From assembly GCA_943788865.1 (NCBI GenBank), contig CALSRX010000003.1, positions 62,001 to 126,000 of the forward strand: a stretch of 64,000 nt of DNA, read 5' to 3'. Numbering within the stretch: position 1 is the stretch's first letter; each line of letters opens with the position of its first letter. The stretch comes from an uncultured Polaribacter sp. (GTDB lineage Bacteria > Bacteroidota > Bacteroidia > Flavobacteriales > Flavobacteriaceae). Under the pieces are notes generated by a model that worked only from the letters and a program-made list of their open reading frames with translations, was not told the DNA's origin and did not search any database. The position numbers were made by a program, and so were the translations under genes. Shown here one piece after another: positions 1-9,405 of this stretch.

Positions 1-698
1 GGAATCGCCTCTAAATCATATTTTCGCATGATATTAGCAACATCTTCTGCTGGGTCACCAACATGAACAGCATCTACCTTTGGAATGTAAATTTCAGAAA
101 TATGAGTCCTTGTAGAAGCAACTAATAAATCTTTTAAAGAGAGGCGCCCTTTTAATTGACCAGCATCATTTACAACATAAATAGAATGTACTCGAGTAAC
201 TTCTTCTGCCTGAATTCGCATTTCTTTAACACATTTCAGAACATTCCAATTTTCATTTACACTCACCAACTCTTTTGCCATTAAACCACCGGCAGAATTT
301 TCATCATAAGAAAGTAATTCTTCAATTTCTTTGACATGTTCTTCGTCTTCAATTTCAGACATTACGGCCTCTTGCCTTTCTTCAGAAAGTTCTCCAATAA
401 TATCTGCAGCATCATCCGAGTCTAGTTCTTCAACTTCTTCAGCAATTTCTTTTGCGGTAAACTGTTCTAATATTTTTTCTCGAATATCTTCATCAAGCTC
501 AATTAAAATCTCAGAAGTTGTTTCGCTATCTAGGAGTTTAATAATATATACCGATTCTTCAAAAGAAACATCTTCTAAAATTTCTGCAATATCTGCATGA
601 TGTATTTCTTCAAACAGTTCAATAATCGCTTTATCATTTCCATTTTGGATATGTAATGCAATATCTTCTATAAGCTCTTTTGTGATTTCAAATGCCAT
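1..698 (-). CDS. mgtE: Magnesium transporter MgtE, N-terminal part (cut by window edge)
   Basis: The reverse-strand frame starting at the ATG at 698 runs off the left edge after about 232 codons. The visible part is acidic and helical (residues about 15-125, the MgtE N-domain superhelix), followed by the first CBS domain and the start of the second; the last visible residues, DLEAIP, are typical of a CBS strand. MgtE is an inner-membrane magnesium channel whose cytosolic N and CBS domains sense magnesium; the membrane domain lies outside the window. The start overlaps the last 11 bases of rsmA, so the two are probably co-transcribed. The family call rests on the N-CBS layout and is fairly secure. 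Confidence 0.85.
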   Translation of the reverse strand, partial: MAFEITKELIEDIALHIQNGNDKAIIELFEEIHHADIAEILEDVSFEESVYIIKLLDSETTSEILIELDEDIREKILEQFTAKEIAEEVEELDSDDAADIIGELSEERQEAVMSEIEDEEHVKEIEELLSYDENSAGGLMAKELVSVNENWNVLKCVKEMRIQAEEVTRVHSIYVVNDAGQLKGRLSLKDLLVASTRTHISEIYIPKVDAVHVGDPAEDVANIMRKYDLEAI

Positions 699-1491
699 TG
701 TTAGCTATTTTTGCAGTCAAATTAATGAATTCTTGAACCGATAATTGCTCAGGGCGTTTCGCAAATATAGGGTCTTCTTTTAACGTATCCGAAAGATTAA
801 AGGATTTTAAACTACCACGCAACATTTTTCTTCGTTGATTGAAACTTGTTTTTACAACTCTAAAAAATAATTTTTCATCTACAGGCAACGTATAGTTTTC
901 TTTTCTGACCAACCTAATTACACCAGAATCTACTTTTGGAGGTGGGTTAAAAACAGAAGGAGGTACAGTAAATAAATATTCTACATCATAAAAAGCTTGT
1001 GTTAAAACGGATAAAATTCCGTACACTTTACTTCCTTCTTTTTCTGCAATTCTCTGAGCAACTTCTTTTTGAAACATACCAGCAAATTCTGGTACAAATT
1101 CTCTATTTTCTAGCGCTTTAAAAACGATTTGTGTAGAAATATTATAAGGGAAATTACCAATAATTGCCACCTGTTCTTTATTAAAAAGTTGTGTTATTTG
1201 TTGCTTTAAAAAATCGCCTTCTAGGATCTTAAATTTTTCTGAAGTTGTGTTTAAGTTTAGGTGCTCTAAAGGAAATGTTTCTTTTAAATAGGTAACAGAT
1301 TCAGAATCGAGCTCCATGACAGTTACTACTGCTTTTTTTTCTAATAAATACTTTGTTAAAACCCCCATTCCAGGACCAATTTCTAACACATTATTGTATC
1401 CTTTTTCAGTTAAAGAATCTGCAATTTTCTTAGCGATTGTTTCATCGGTTAAAAAGTGTTGTCCTAAATGTTTTTTGGCTTTAACGCTCAT
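688..1491 (-). CDS. rsmA: 16S rRNA (adenine1518/1519-N6)-dimethyltransferase RsmA (KsgA)
   Basis: Dimethylates two adjacent adenines in the helix-45 loop of 16S rRNA late in 30S assembly, using S-adenosylmethionine. The 267-aa length is normal. The N-terminal KKHLGQHFL block, the SAM-binding EIGPGMG (residues 37-43) and the catalytic NFPY (113-116, usually NLPY) are all present, as is the basic C-terminal domain with SFNQRRKML. It lies in a minus-strand run, one base after the DUF4286 gene, and its end overlaps the mgtE start. Nothing suggests loss of function. Confidence 0.96.
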   Translation of the reverse strand: MSVKAKKHLGQHFLTDETIAKKIADSLTEKGYNNVLEIGPGMGVLTKYLLEKKAVVTVMELDSESVTYLKETFPLEHLNLNTTSEKFKILEGDFLKQQITQLFNKEQVAIIGNFPYNISTQIVFKALENREFVPEFAGMFQKEVAQRIAEKEGSKVYGILSVLTQAFYDVEYLFTVPPSVFNPPPKVDSGVIRLVRKENYTLPVDEKLFFRVVKTSFNQRRKMLRGSLKSFNLSDTLKEDPIFAKRPEQLSVQEFINLTAKIANNGI

Positions 1492-1492
1492 G

Positions 1493-1822
1493 TTAATTTT
1501 TTACTTCGTTTGAGAAAAACTCGTTTACAATTTTTAATTCTGTCCTAAAAGCCAACATTTTATCTGCAAATTTTTGCATTCCGCCAATACGCAATCTATC
1601 AGCATCTTCTTTGTAATAATTGTCTAAATCTTCGCGAGTTTTTGCGCTGTATTGTACAGAATATGTAATTCCGCCCATATCTTCTTCAACCAACACTTGC
1701 GTTAATTTTGCTGAGGTAAATTTTCCGGTGGCTAAGACTTCTGGAATGTGGTTATGAATCCATTCTAACCATTCTTCATGAATACTTTGGTCTATGCTTA
1801 AAGTTACGTTGTAAATGTACAT
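1493..1822 (-). CDS. DUF4286 family protein
   Basis: A 109-aa soluble protein starting [11 protein letters not shown], with no signal peptide or membrane segment. The overall pattern (an N-terminal strand, then [17 protein letters not shown], then a tyrosine-rich strand [15 protein letters not shown]) matches the DUF4286 family, which resembles small ferredoxin-like alpha/beta folds and is common in Bacteroidota. Its biochemical role is unknown. It sits between the TPR gene (11 bases upstream) and rsmA (1 base downstream), so it is probably part of the same transcript. No catalytic residues can be proposed from sequence alone. Confidence 0.8.
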   Translation of the reverse strand: MYIYNVTLSIDQSIHEEWLEWIHNHIPEVLATGKFTSAKLTQVLVEEDMGGITYSVQYSAKTREDLDNYYKEDADRLRIGGMQKFADKMLAFRTELKIVNEFFSNEVKN

Positions 1823-1833
1823 TTGTATGGTGG

Positions 1834-3606
1834 TTAATTAACAATATCTCCTCTGAGTTTCCTGTATTTTTTTCTAGCGTCAACTAAATAAATACTCGAC
1901 GGATGCTCAAAAATAATCTTTTGATAGTATTCAGAAGCTTTTTCGGTATTAATTAATTGATTTAGATAAATTTCTGCAATTTGATAGATAGAATCATCAA
2001 CAAAAATTCCGTCTTTATCTAGTGCAATAATTTGAGTATAGTTGTTGATTGCTTTTTGAAATTGTTTTGTTTTTGAAAACAAATCTGCTTGTTTAAACAA
2101 TGCTTCATCTTCAATTTTTTGCCCTTTATAATCTCTAATTACTTTTTGTAAGGTGTCTATTGCTTGTGTGTTTTTATTTTGAAAGGCTAATAAATCGGCC
2201 TTAGCATATAACTGTAAACCAATGTCTAACGAATCTTTGGGTTGATTGTCTGAAATGATTAAAAACAAATCCAATGCATCGTTTGCAATTAGTTGTGTAG
2301 TTGATGCTTTTAACACTTTTAATTGGGCAAATGCCCATTTAAAATCGTTTTTAAAATAAGAAGTTTGCGCAACCTTAAATCGAGCTTGTTGAGCCAACGG
2401 ATGATTTTTAATGCTCGTTTGTACTTGAGAAAAGTAAATCAATGCTTTGTTGTAATTTCCAATAAACACATGAACATCGCCCAATTTTAATTTAATTTCT
2501 GCTTTTTCAAATTTTGATTTTGCAATATCCATTGCATGTGTTAACACAGTAATTGCTTGCTCGGGTTTGTTTTTTTTATAGGTTAAAAACTCTGCATATG
2601 CTAACTGAATTTTTAATGTCGCAGAATTTTTGCCATAACGAGTAAAAATAGCATCAAAAAGAGATTCAATATTTTCTTGATTTGTTGCTATTGCAATTTT
2701 TACTGTATATAAATTCGCAATTAAGATTTGATCTATAAATGGACTTTTTTCTAAAATAAAATCAAAACATTTTTTAGCAGTATCAAATGCGCTGTTGTTG
2801 TAAGAATTGTACCCTAAATCTATAATGTTTACAATGTATGCTGGATTTCTGTTGTACAATGCTTTTTCTTGAATGAGCGCTTTTTCATATTCTTTTTGTT
2901 GTATAAAAAGCCAACTTAACAACTGATTCCAAACATTTTTAGGATTGCTAACCGATTTTTTAATCAGTGCTTTTTTAAACAGGATATTGTTGTTGTTTAC
3001 TGGGTCATCTGTAATATATCTGCTTGTAAAACGTTGTACGGTATTTAAATAATCTTCATTTTTATCAATCAAATCAATATAAGAGGTAAACATCTTTTCA
3101 AATGCTCCTTTTTCACCATAAATTTGAGCAATTTGAAATTGATAATTTGCATTTGGGTTGTAGCGCATTGTTTCTTGATACGCTAAAATTGCATAATCCA
3201 ACAAAGCATTGTCATTAAATAATCGACCAATAAACCCACCCATCCCGTTATTTGTTTTTATTGAGTTTATGGCTTTGTCATAATATATTTTTGCGGTTTC
3301 CTTTTGTTGTTGTTTTTCGTAATTATAACCCAACTCAACATTTAAATAAGAATGTTTTGGGTATGTAATTAAACGCTGCTTTAATAACTTTTCAACCGTT
3401 TCAAATTGCGATGTTTCTTGGTAAGAACTAACCAGCCTTTTTAAATAAGTAGTGTTGTAAGGGTTTTTTGTGTAAAGAACTTTAAAGATCTGTATCGCTT
3501 TTTCATAGGCTCCATCTCTATAATATCTTTCTGCCAACATATAGTCGTTTTGCCCATAACTTAAAGAGCTAATGAAGATAAAAAATAGAATAATGGTGTT
3601 TTTCAT
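1834..3606 (-). CDS. Secreted/periplasmic tetratricopeptide repeat protein
   Basis: The ATG at 3606 is chosen as start because it gives a clean signal peptide (MKNTIILFFIFISSLSYGQ, cleavage after Gly-Gln or just before); a TTG seven codons upstream would put polar residues before it. The mature protein (about 570 aa) is built almost wholly of degenerate TPR helices, for example AERYYRDGAYEKAIQIFKVLY near the N terminus and AINNYTQIIALDKDGIFVDD near the end. TPR proteins of this kind act as protein-protein scaffolds in the periplasm or at the outer membrane; the partner is unknown. It heads the minus-strand run leading to DUF4286, rsmA and mgtE. Confidence 0.82.
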   Translation of the reverse strand: MKNTIILFFIFISSLSYGQNDYMLAERYYRDGAYEKAIQIFKVLYTKNPYNTTYLKRLVSSYQETSQFETVEKLLKQRLITYPKHSYLNVELGYNYEKQQQKETAKIYYDKAINSIKTNNGMGGFIGRLFNDNALLDYAILAYQETMRYNPNANYQFQIAQIYGEKGAFEKMFTSYIDLIDKNEDYLNTVQRFTSRYITDDPVNNNNILFKKALIKKSVSNPKNVWNQLLSWLFIQQKEYEKALIQEKALYNRNPAYIVNIIDLGYNSYNNSAFDTAKKCFDFILEKSPFIDQILIANLYTVKIAIATNQENIESLFDAIFTRYGKNSATLKIQLAYAEFLTYKKNKPEQAITVLTHAMDIAKSKFEKAEIKLKLGDVHVFIGNYNKALIYFSQVQTSIKNHPLAQQARFKVAQTSYFKNDFKWAFAQLKVLKASTTQLIANDALDLFLIISDNQPKDSLDIGLQLYAKADLLAFQNKNTQAIDTLQKVIRDYKGQKIEDEALFKQADLFSKTKQFQKAINNYTQIIALDKDGIFVDDSIYQIAEIYLNQLINTEKASEYYQKIIFEHPSSIYLVDARKKYRKLRGDIVN

Positions 3607-3680
3607 GGTATTCAAAGATAAGAACAAGAACGTTAAATTTTTATTAAATCAGATGATTTCTGTAAATGCATTGTAACATT

Positions 3681-3696
3681 TTGGCACAAAACTTGT
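3681..3696 (+). promoter_or_regulatory. Sigma-54-like promoter of the 47-aa gene
   Basis: The sequence TTGGCACAAAACTTGT matches the sigma-54 (RpoN) consensus TTGGCAC-N5-TTGC except for T in place of the last C. The GG of the -24 element and the GT of the -12 element are separated by exactly 10 bases, the invariant sigma-54 spacing. It predicts a transcription start near 3708, 23 bases before the ATG. The usual TAnnTTTG element is absent here. A weaker alternative reading is a TTGGCA/TATAAG pair with an 18-base spacer. Confidence 0.6.
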
Positions 3697-3730
3697 CTAT
3701 TAGATATAAGAACTAACAAAATTTGAAATT

Positions 3731-3874
3731 ATGAGCGAATTAACTAAACAATACGAACAAGCAAAAAACAACTCTAAAGTGTTTATGCAAAACGGACAAA
3801 TAGGTGCGTATTTAAATGCATTATTAGAAATGAATAAATATAAAAGATTAATGGTTGCAGTTGTTGCAAACTAA
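3731..3874 (+). CDS. Small 47-aa hypothetical protein
   Basis: A complete short frame: it opens MSELTKQYEQAKNNSKVFMQ and ends NKYKRLMVAVVAN before a TAA. The composition is that of a real soluble protein: two amphipathic helices, Lys/Gln-rich, no membrane segment. It stands alone between two minus-strand genes with its own sigma-54-like promoter (3681-3696) and its own hairpin terminator (3876-3907), so it is an independent transcription unit. I recall similar proteins in other Flavobacteriaceae but cannot name a function. Coding status is supported by promoter, start, codon use and terminator falling in the right order. Confidence 0.72.
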   Translation: MSELTKQYEQAKNNSKVFMQNGQIGAYLNALLEMNKYKRLMVAVVAN

Positions 3875-3875
3875 A

Positions 3876-3907
3876 AAGTAAGTTTTAAGAGGCCTCAAAA
3901 CTTACTT
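3876..3907. terminator. Bidirectional hairpin terminator between the 47-aa gene and serS
   Basis: Perfect 11-base arms AAGTAAGTTTT and AAAACTTACTT flank a 10-base centre that is itself palindromic (GAGGCCTC). It starts two bases after the stop codon of the small gene and lies 27 bases beyond the serS stop, so it can serve both. The T-tract on the plus side is interrupted. Confidence 0.7.
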
Positions 3908-3933
3908 GATTATTCTTTTATTGATTGTTGTTT

Positions 3934-5208
3934 TTAATCAATCATATCAAAACCACAATAAGGCACTAAAGCATCCGGAATTTTAATTCCATTTTCGGTT
4001 TGATAGTTTTCTAAGATTCCTGCCAAAACTCTCGGTAACGCAAGAGAACTCCCGTTTAATGTATGTGCTAACTGACTTTTCCCTTCTTTATTTTTAAAAC
4101 GCAGCTTTAATCTATTTGCTTGATAGGTTTCAAAATTTGAAGCTGAACTAATTTCCAACCATCTATCTTGTGCTGTAGAAAACACTTCAAAGTCGAATGT
4201 TAATGCAGAAGTAAATCCTGTATCACCTCCACACAAACGTAAAATTCTGTAAGGCAATTTTAAGTCTCTTAAAATACCTTTGATATGCTCTACCATTTCA
4301 TTTAAAGCCTGGTATGAATTATCAGGATGTTCTATTCTTACAATTTCTACTTTATCAAATTGATGCAATCTGTTTAAACCTCGAACATGTGCGCCATAAC
4401 TTCCTGCTTCTCTTCTAAAACAAGGTGTGTATCCGGTACATGTAATTGGAAAATCAGTTTCAGTAATTAAGTCTCCTCTAAACATATTGGTTATTGGAAC
4501 TTCGGCAGTCGGAATTAAATATAAATCATCTACTGCTGCATGATACATTTGCCCATCTTTATCTGGCAATTGCCCAGTTGCAGTAGCAGATTCTGTATTT
4601 ACTAAATGTGGAACTTGGTATTCTTTATAACCAGCTTCAATATTTTTATCTAAAAAATAGTTGATTAAGGCACGTTGTAGCCTTGCTCCCTTTCCTTTAT
4701 ACACTGGAAAACCAGCACCGGTAATTTTGGTTCCTAATTCAAAATCTATGATGTCATATTTTTTCGCTAATTCCCAATGAGGTAAAGCATTTTTTCCTAA
4801 AGCTGGAATTGCGCCTTCAAAAAAAACAATTTCATTATCTTCTTCAGATTTTCCAGCTTTTACAGATGTATGAGGCACATTCGGAATTTGATATAACAAC
4901 TCTTGCAAGTTGTTTGAAAAAGTATTCAATTGCTCAGTTAACGCTTTAGATTGCTCTTTAAGTTGTGTGGTTTTTTCCTTCAATAGGGTTGCTTTTTGAG
5001 CTTGCCCTGATTTAAAGAGCTCTCCTATTTCTCTCGAAAAAGTATTAGATTCTGCTAAAATAGTGTCTAAAGAAGTTTGTGTGTTTCTACGATTTTCATC
5101 AGTAGCTAATACCTCTGAAATTATACTTTCTGCATTTGTAAAATTTCGTTTTTCTAAACCTTCTAAAACAGCTTGTTTGTTGTCTCTAATATACTGAACC
5201 TGTAACAT
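3934..5208 (-). CDS. serS: Seryl-tRNA synthetase
   Basis: Charges tRNA-Ser (and the selenocysteine tRNA where present) with serine in the cytoplasm. The 424-aa length is typical. Residues about 30-105 form the long antiparallel coiled-coil that grips the tRNA long variable arm. The class II core follows, with the serine-binding TAEVP (234-238), motif 2 CFRREAGSYG (from 263) and motif 3 LALPRVLAGILENYQ near residue 395. It has its own promoter (5230-5260) and is a single-gene unit on the minus strand. Confidence 0.98.
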   Translation of the reverse strand: MLQVQYIRDNKQAVLEGLEKRNFTNAESIISEVLATDENRRNTQTSLDTILAESNTFSREIGELFKSGQAQKATLLKEKTTQLKEQSKALTEQLNTFSNNLQELLYQIPNVPHTSVKAGKSEEDNEIVFFEGAIPALGKNALPHWELAKKYDIIDFELGTKITGAGFPVYKGKGARLQRALINYFLDKNIEAGYKEYQVPHLVNTESATATGQLPDKDGQMYHAAVDDLYLIPTAEVPITNMFRGDLITETDFPITCTGYTPCFRREAGSYGAHVRGLNRLHQFDKVEIVRIEHPDNSYQALNEMVEHIKGILRDLKLPYRILRLCGGDTGFTSALTFDFEVFSTAQDRWLEISSASNFETYQANRLKLRFKNKEGKSQLAHTLNGSSLALPRVLAGILENYQTENGIKIPDALVPYCGFDMID

Positions 5209-5229
5209 CTTTAAAATTTTTAAGAGTCA

Positions 5230-5260
5230 CAAAGATACAGCAAGTACAACAATTTACCAA
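5230..5260 (-). promoter_or_regulatory. serS promoter (TTG-20-TATCTTTG)
   Basis: On the minus strand TATCTTTG (5237-5230) is a perfect TAnnTTTG -7 element, preceded after 20 bases by TTG (5260-5258) as the -33 element. The predicted start leaves a leader of about 15 bases before the serS ATG at 5208. Confidence 0.75.
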
Positions 5261-5266
5261 TGCCTT

Positions 5267-6199
5267 TTAGAGATTGTTTTCGATGTAGTTTAGTGCAATT
5301 TTTTCATCTTCTTTTAGCTGCAAGATTAACTTTTCAACTGAGTCAAATTTTTCTTCATCTCTTAAGAAAAATAAAATTTCTACAGTTAAATCTTTAGTAT
5401 AAAGATTTTCTTTAAAATCAAAAAAATGAATTTCGATAGTTTGGTGCTTTCCTTCAATAGTTGGTCTAAAACCAATATTCATCATGCCAAAAATAGTTTT
5501 AGTGCCAATCATTGATTTTACTAGATAAACACCTGTTTTTGGAATTAATTTATATGCTTCTTTGATGCTTAAATTTGCAGTCGGAAAACCAATTTTACCT
5601 CCTAGTTGTTTGCCATTTATTACCGTTCCGCTTAACATAAAATTATAGCCCAAATATTTGTTAGCTGTTTTTATGTTTTTTTCTGATAATGCTTTTCTAA
5701 TTTTTGTTGAGCTTACAGCAACATCATTAATGTCTTGTGCAGGAATTTCTTCAACAGTAAAATTATATAAATGACTATATTCTGTAAGTTGTTCTAAGTT
5801 CCCTTCTCTATTTTTTCCAAAATGATGATCGTATCCAATAATTAATTTTGAAGTGTTTAATTGATTTACTAAAATTTTTCTTACAAAATCTAAGGCTGTT
5901 AATCTTGAAAAGGCAATGCTAAATGGGTGAATAATTAAGAAATCCAGACCGGTTTTCGATAACAAATGAGCTCTTTCATCAATTGTGTTAATTAATTCTA
6001 TTGAAGCATCTTTTTGCAAAACCATTCTAGGATGGGGGAAAAACGTTAGCAAAACAGATTTTTTACCTAGCTTTTTTGCCGTTTTTACCACTTGCTCTAT
6101 TATTTTTTGATGACCAATATGAACTCCATCAAAAGTACCAATGGTTACAACCGTTTTTTCTGTATGATGATAATTAGAAAGAGAATGGATTATTTCCAA
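5267..6199 (-). CDS. ribF: Bifunctional riboflavin kinase / FAD synthetase
   Basis: Makes FMN from riboflavin and ATP, then FAD from FMN and ATP. The 310-aa protein has the adenylyltransferase domain first, with TIGTFDGVHIGH (19-30), GYDHHFGKNREG (122-133) and SSTKIR (163-168), then the kinase domain with GKIGFPTANL (201-210) binding the phosphates. The start codon is TTG at 6199: no in-frame ATG lies nearby, the conserved N terminus begins here (EIIHSL), and the promoter at 6217-6246 leaves only about 10 bases of leader. It supplies the FAD used by sdhA, among others. Confidence 0.96.
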   Translation of the reverse strand: MEIIHSLSNYHHTEKTVVTIGTFDGVHIGHQKIIEQVVKTAKKLGKKSVLLTFFPHPRMVLQKDASIELINTIDERAHLLSKTGLDFLIIHPFSIAFSRLTALDFVRKILVNQLNTSKLIIGYDHHFGKNREGNLEQLTEYSHLYNFTVEEIPAQDINDVAVSSTKIRKALSEKNIKTANKYLGYNFMLSGTVINGKQLGGKIGFPTANLSIKEAYKLIPKTGVYLVKSMIGTKTIFGMMNIGFRPTIEGKHQTIEIHFFDFKENLYTKDLTVEILFFLRDEEKFDSVEKLILQLKEDEKIALNYIENNL

Positions 6200-6216
6200 T
6201 TGATATAAGATTTCTG

Positions 6217-6246
6217 CAAAGTTACGATTTGACTTTTTGTTTCAAA
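6217..6246 (-). promoter_or_regulatory. ribF promoter (TTTG-18-TAACTTTG)
   Basis: Minus-strand TAACTTTG (6224-6217) fits TAnnTTTG, and TTTG (6246-6243) lies 18 bases upstream as the -33 element. It supports the TTG start codon of ribF at 6199. No FMN riboswitch-like conserved segments are visible in this short leader. Confidence 0.72.
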
Positions 6247-6386
6247 GGAAATTATCAAAGAAAACAACATTGTTAAATTTTCAATATCAAATAAAAAAAA
6301 TGGCAAATGTTTAAATTTTAGCTTACTTCTTTAACTAATTCAAAAAAAATTGTACTTTGCGCAATAGATAACAAATATTTTACATT

Positions 6387-9278
6387 ATGAAAAAACTATT
6401 ACTTGTTGCATTTGCAACGTTTACTAGCGTAATTATGTTCGCTCAGACTACCGTCTCAGGAACAGTGATAGACGCTTCTGGCGAACCTTTACCAGGCGCC
6501 AACATTAAAGTTGAAAGAAAATCAGTAGGTACAAGTACAGATTTTGACGGGAAATTTACAATGAAAGTAACGGATATTCCGCCTTTTAATATTGAAATTT
6601 CTATGTTGGGTTATAAAACTCAAAAAGTTGCAATCTCAAAAAATAACCAAGATGTATCGGTGACTTTAATTGAAAATGCTACTTCTTTAGATGAGGTAGT
6701 AGTATCTGCATCTCGTACACCAGAGCGTATTATGGAGTCTCCGGTTACAGTAGAAAGAATGGATATTAGAGAAATTAGAAATACGTCTTCTCCTTCTTTT
6801 TATGATGGTTTAGAAAACCTTAAAGGAGTAGATATTAATTCAAACAGTTTAACATTCAAATCTGTGAATACTCGTGGGTTTGCTACTTTTGCAAATGAGC
6901 GTTTTATGCAATTGGTTGACGGAATGGACAATTCTTCTCCAGCATTGAACTTTGCGCTTGGTAACTTATTAGGAATGTCTGAACTTGATGTGAAGACTGT
7001 TGAATTATTACCAGGTGCTTCTTCTGCATTGTATGGAGCGAATGCATTTAATGGGATCATGTTCATGACAAGTAAATCGCCTTTCGATAGCCAAGGAATT
7101 AGCTATGTAATGAAAACAGGAATGACAACTCAAGATGCTGCCGGAACTAACGAGTATGTAGATACTAGTATTAGAATGGCATATGCTTTTTCAGATTATT
7201 TTGCAGCAAAAGCAACATTGTCTTACTTAAAAGGGACAGAATGGTTTGCTGTAGATTATAGAGATGAATTAAATCCTGCTTCTACAAGTCATGCTGGAAA
7301 TCCAAATTATAACGGATTAAATGTGTATGGAGATGAAGTTTCTGCGAACATCAAAGGTGTTGCGGGTAAAATTCCAGGGTTCCCTCCTGCATTAGCAGCA
7401 TTAGTACCAAATGTAAATGTAAGTAGAACAGGGTATACAGATAATGATTTAATGGACAATAACGCAAAAAGTGTAAAATTAGGATTGTCTTTAAATTATA
7501 GACCTTTTGGAAATGATCGTTTGGAAGTAATTTGGAATTCTAAATACGGAACAGGAAACACCATTTATCAAGGACAAAACAGATATAATATTAAAAACTT
7601 CTATTTATCACAACATAAATTGGAATTCCGTGGGAAAAACTTTTTCGTTAGAGGTTATGTAACTCAAGAAGATGCAGGAGATTCATTTGATACTCGTTTT
7701 GCAGCTATTAATATTAATAGATCTTGGAAATCAGATTCTCAATGGTTTGGTCAATATACAGGGGCTTATGCACAAGCGTTTGCGGGATTAATTCCGGGTG
7801 TACCAGCGGGTAATTCTGCTGCAGCACATGCAACTGGTAGAGCCGTTGCAGACACTGGGCGTTTAGTACCTGGATCTGCAGGATTTAATGCTTCAAAAGC
7901 AATTATTACAAATGATCCAAATTTAACTACGGGGTCAAAATTTGTTGATAATACGAAGTTATATCATGCAGATGCTAACTTAAACCTAAGAGATTATATC
8001 GATTTTGCAGACATTCAAGTAGGGGGTTCATTTAGAAAATATTCTTTAAATTCTTATGGAACTATCTTTACAGATTACGATGGTGCAATCAATTATAACG
8101 AATATGGTGCATATGTTCAGATTCAAGATAAATTCATGGAGGATCGTTTAAAAGTTACTGCTTCTGGAAGATATGATAAAGCACAAAACTTTAAAGGAAA
8201 TGTTTCTCCAAGACTATCCTTATCTTATGCAGCAGGAGAAGACAGAAATCACAATTTTAGAGCTTCTATACAAACTGGATTTAGAAACCCAACCACTCAA
8301 GATCAATATATTGGTTTAGATGCTGGAGCAGGAATCTTAGTTGGTACGGCACCAGATAATATTAGTAGATACAGATCTCAACCTTATAGTTTAGGAATTA
8401 ACCCAGCATTAGCAGGATATATTAATGCGGTAACCGGAGGAACAAGTGCTATTGGAACTACGAAAGTTTTAACAGGAACTTCTGCATATAATAATTCTTG
8501 GACAGCAAGTTCTGTACAAGCTTTTGTTGCAGGCGGAGGTACAAACCCAGGGCTTTTAAAGAAATCTGATATAGAGTTTGTAAAACCAGAACATGTAACT
8601 GCTTTTGAAGTTGGTTATAGAGGAATCATTGAAGGATTTACCATAGATTTAAATGCTTACTACAATAAATATAAAGACTTTATCGCAAGTGAAAATGTTG
8701 TTGCACCATTATATGGTAGTGTTGCTATGAATGATGCTGTTGATATCGGTCCGGCTGTTGGTTCTCCAACTCCAGTTCCTACACCACTAGCATTAATTGC
8801 TTTGCAAAGTGGAGATTATAAAGGGGTAGCTTTTGATTCAAATTCAGATGCGGATATTACTTCTTCAGGTGCAGGTGTTAGTATTGCTACTAAAATTTTC
8901 AATGATTTTGATCTTAGTTTTAATTATGCCTATGCTAATTTTAGTTCTAAAGGAGCAAGCAATCCAGATTTTGAGGCAGGGTTCAATACACCAGAGCATA
9001 AATTTAAAATGCAATTTGGTAAATCTGATTTATTTAAAAATTTAGGTTTTAATGTGAACTTTAGATGGCAAGATGCTTTCTTATGGGAGTCTGCTTTCTA
9101 TGATGGAATGGTAGATGCTAGATCAGTAATTGATGCTCAAGTAAATTTTAGAATGCCAAAATGGAAATCTACTTTAAAAGTAGGTGGAGCAAACTTAGGC
9201 GGTAAAGAGTATTTTAGTGCACCAGGTGTTGGAGCAATTGGTTCTCAATACTATGTATCTTGGACAATCAATCCATAA
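6387..9278 (+). CDS. TonB-dependent outer-membrane receptor with carboxypeptidase-regulatory-like domain
   Basis: A 963-aa outer-membrane active transporter driven by TonB-ExbBD. A signal peptide (MKKLLLVAFATFTSVIMFAQ) is followed by an N-terminal beta-sandwich (residues about 22-105, VSGTVIDASGEPLPGANIKV), then the TonB-box/plug region from LDEVVVSASRTPERI (about 108-230, including LLPGASSALYGANAFNGIM) and a long 22-strand barrel ending in an aromatic strand (YYVSWTINP). No SusD-like partner lies beside it, so it is not a standard polysaccharide-uptake pair; the substrate is unknown. It is followed by a strong terminator and stands as a single gene. Confidence 0.93.
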   Translation: MKKLLLVAFATFTSVIMFAQTTVSGTVIDASGEPLPGANIKVERKSVGTSTDFDGKFTMKVTDIPPFNIEISMLGYKTQKVAISKNNQDVSVTLIENATSLDEVVVSASRTPERIMESPVTVERMDIREIRNTSSPSFYDGLENLKGVDINSNSLTFKSVNTRGFATFANERFMQLVDGMDNSSPALNFALGNLLGMSELDVKTVELLPGASSALYGANAFNGIMFMTSKSPFDSQGISYVMKTGMTTQDAAGTNEYVDTSIRMAYAFSDYFAAKATLSYLKGTEWFAVDYRDELNPASTSHAGNPNYNGLNVYGDEVSANIKGVAGKIPGFPPALAALVPNVNVSRTGYTDNDLMDNNAKSVKLGLSLNYRPFGNDRLEVIWNSKYGTGNTIYQGQNRYNIKNFYLSQHKLEFRGKNFFVRGYVTQEDAGDSFDTRFAAININRSWKSDSQWFGQYTGAYAQAFAGLIPGVPAGNSAAAHATGRAVADTGRLVPGSAGFNASKAIITNDPNLTTGSKFVDNTKLYHADANLNLRDYIDFADIQVGGSFRKYSLNSYGTIFTDYDGAINYNEYGAYVQIQDKFMEDRLKVTASGRYDKAQNFKGNVSPRLSLSYAAGEDRNHNFRASIQTGFRNPTTQDQYIGLDAGAGILVGTAPDNISRYRSQPYSLGINPALAGYINAVTGGTSAIGTTKVLTGTSAYNNSWTASSVQAFVAGGGTNPGLLKKSDIEFVKPEHVTAFEVGYRGIIEGFTIDLNAYYNKYKDFIASENVVAPLYGSVAMNDAVDIGPAVGSPTPVPTPLALIALQSGDYKGVAFDSNSDADITSSGAGVSIATKIFNDFDLSFNYAYANFSSKGASNPDFEAGFNTPEHKFKMQFGKSDLFKNLGFNVNFRWQDAFLWESAFYDGMVDARSVIDAQVNFRMPKWKSTLKVGGANLGGKEYFSAPGVGAIGSQYYVSWTINP

Positions 9279-9296
9279 TATTATACAATAAAATAG

Positions 9297-9328
9297 AAAA
9301 GCCTTTTGAGAAATCAAAAGGCTTTTTT
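9297..9328 (+). terminator. Intrinsic terminator of the TonB receptor gene
   Basis: AAAAGCCTTTTGA, a GAAA loop, then TCAAAAGGC and a run of T. The stem is perfect over 13 bases including the A/T flank. Confidence 0.9.
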
Positions 9329-9353
9329 ATTTCCGAATTTATATATAAAGTAC

Positions 9354-9386
9354 AAAAAAACCTCTTAGAATTCTAAGAGGTTTTTT
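9354..9386. terminator. Bidirectional terminator after sdhB
   Basis: A perfect palindrome CCTCTTAGAATTCTAAGAGG flanked by A7 on the left and T6 on the right. It can end sdhCAB transcription from the right and any read-through from the receptor gene on the left. Confidence 0.88.
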
Positions 9387-9405
9387 ATCTATTTAAAATG
9401 TTTAT

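Noticed and set aside
331..600. 89-codon open frame on the plus strand, rich in serine
   Set aside because: It is the antisense of the acidic, helical N-domain of mgtE (Asp/Glu codons read backwards give Ser/Ile); no promoter or start context.
6341..6363. TACTTTG as promoter of the TonB receptor gene
   Set aside because: One base short of TAnnTTTG and without a clear -33 element, so it was not listed as a supported promoter.
5200..6386. FMN or TPP riboswitch ahead of ribF, thiL or the TonB receptor
   Set aside because: Leaders are too short or lack the conserved riboswitch helices.
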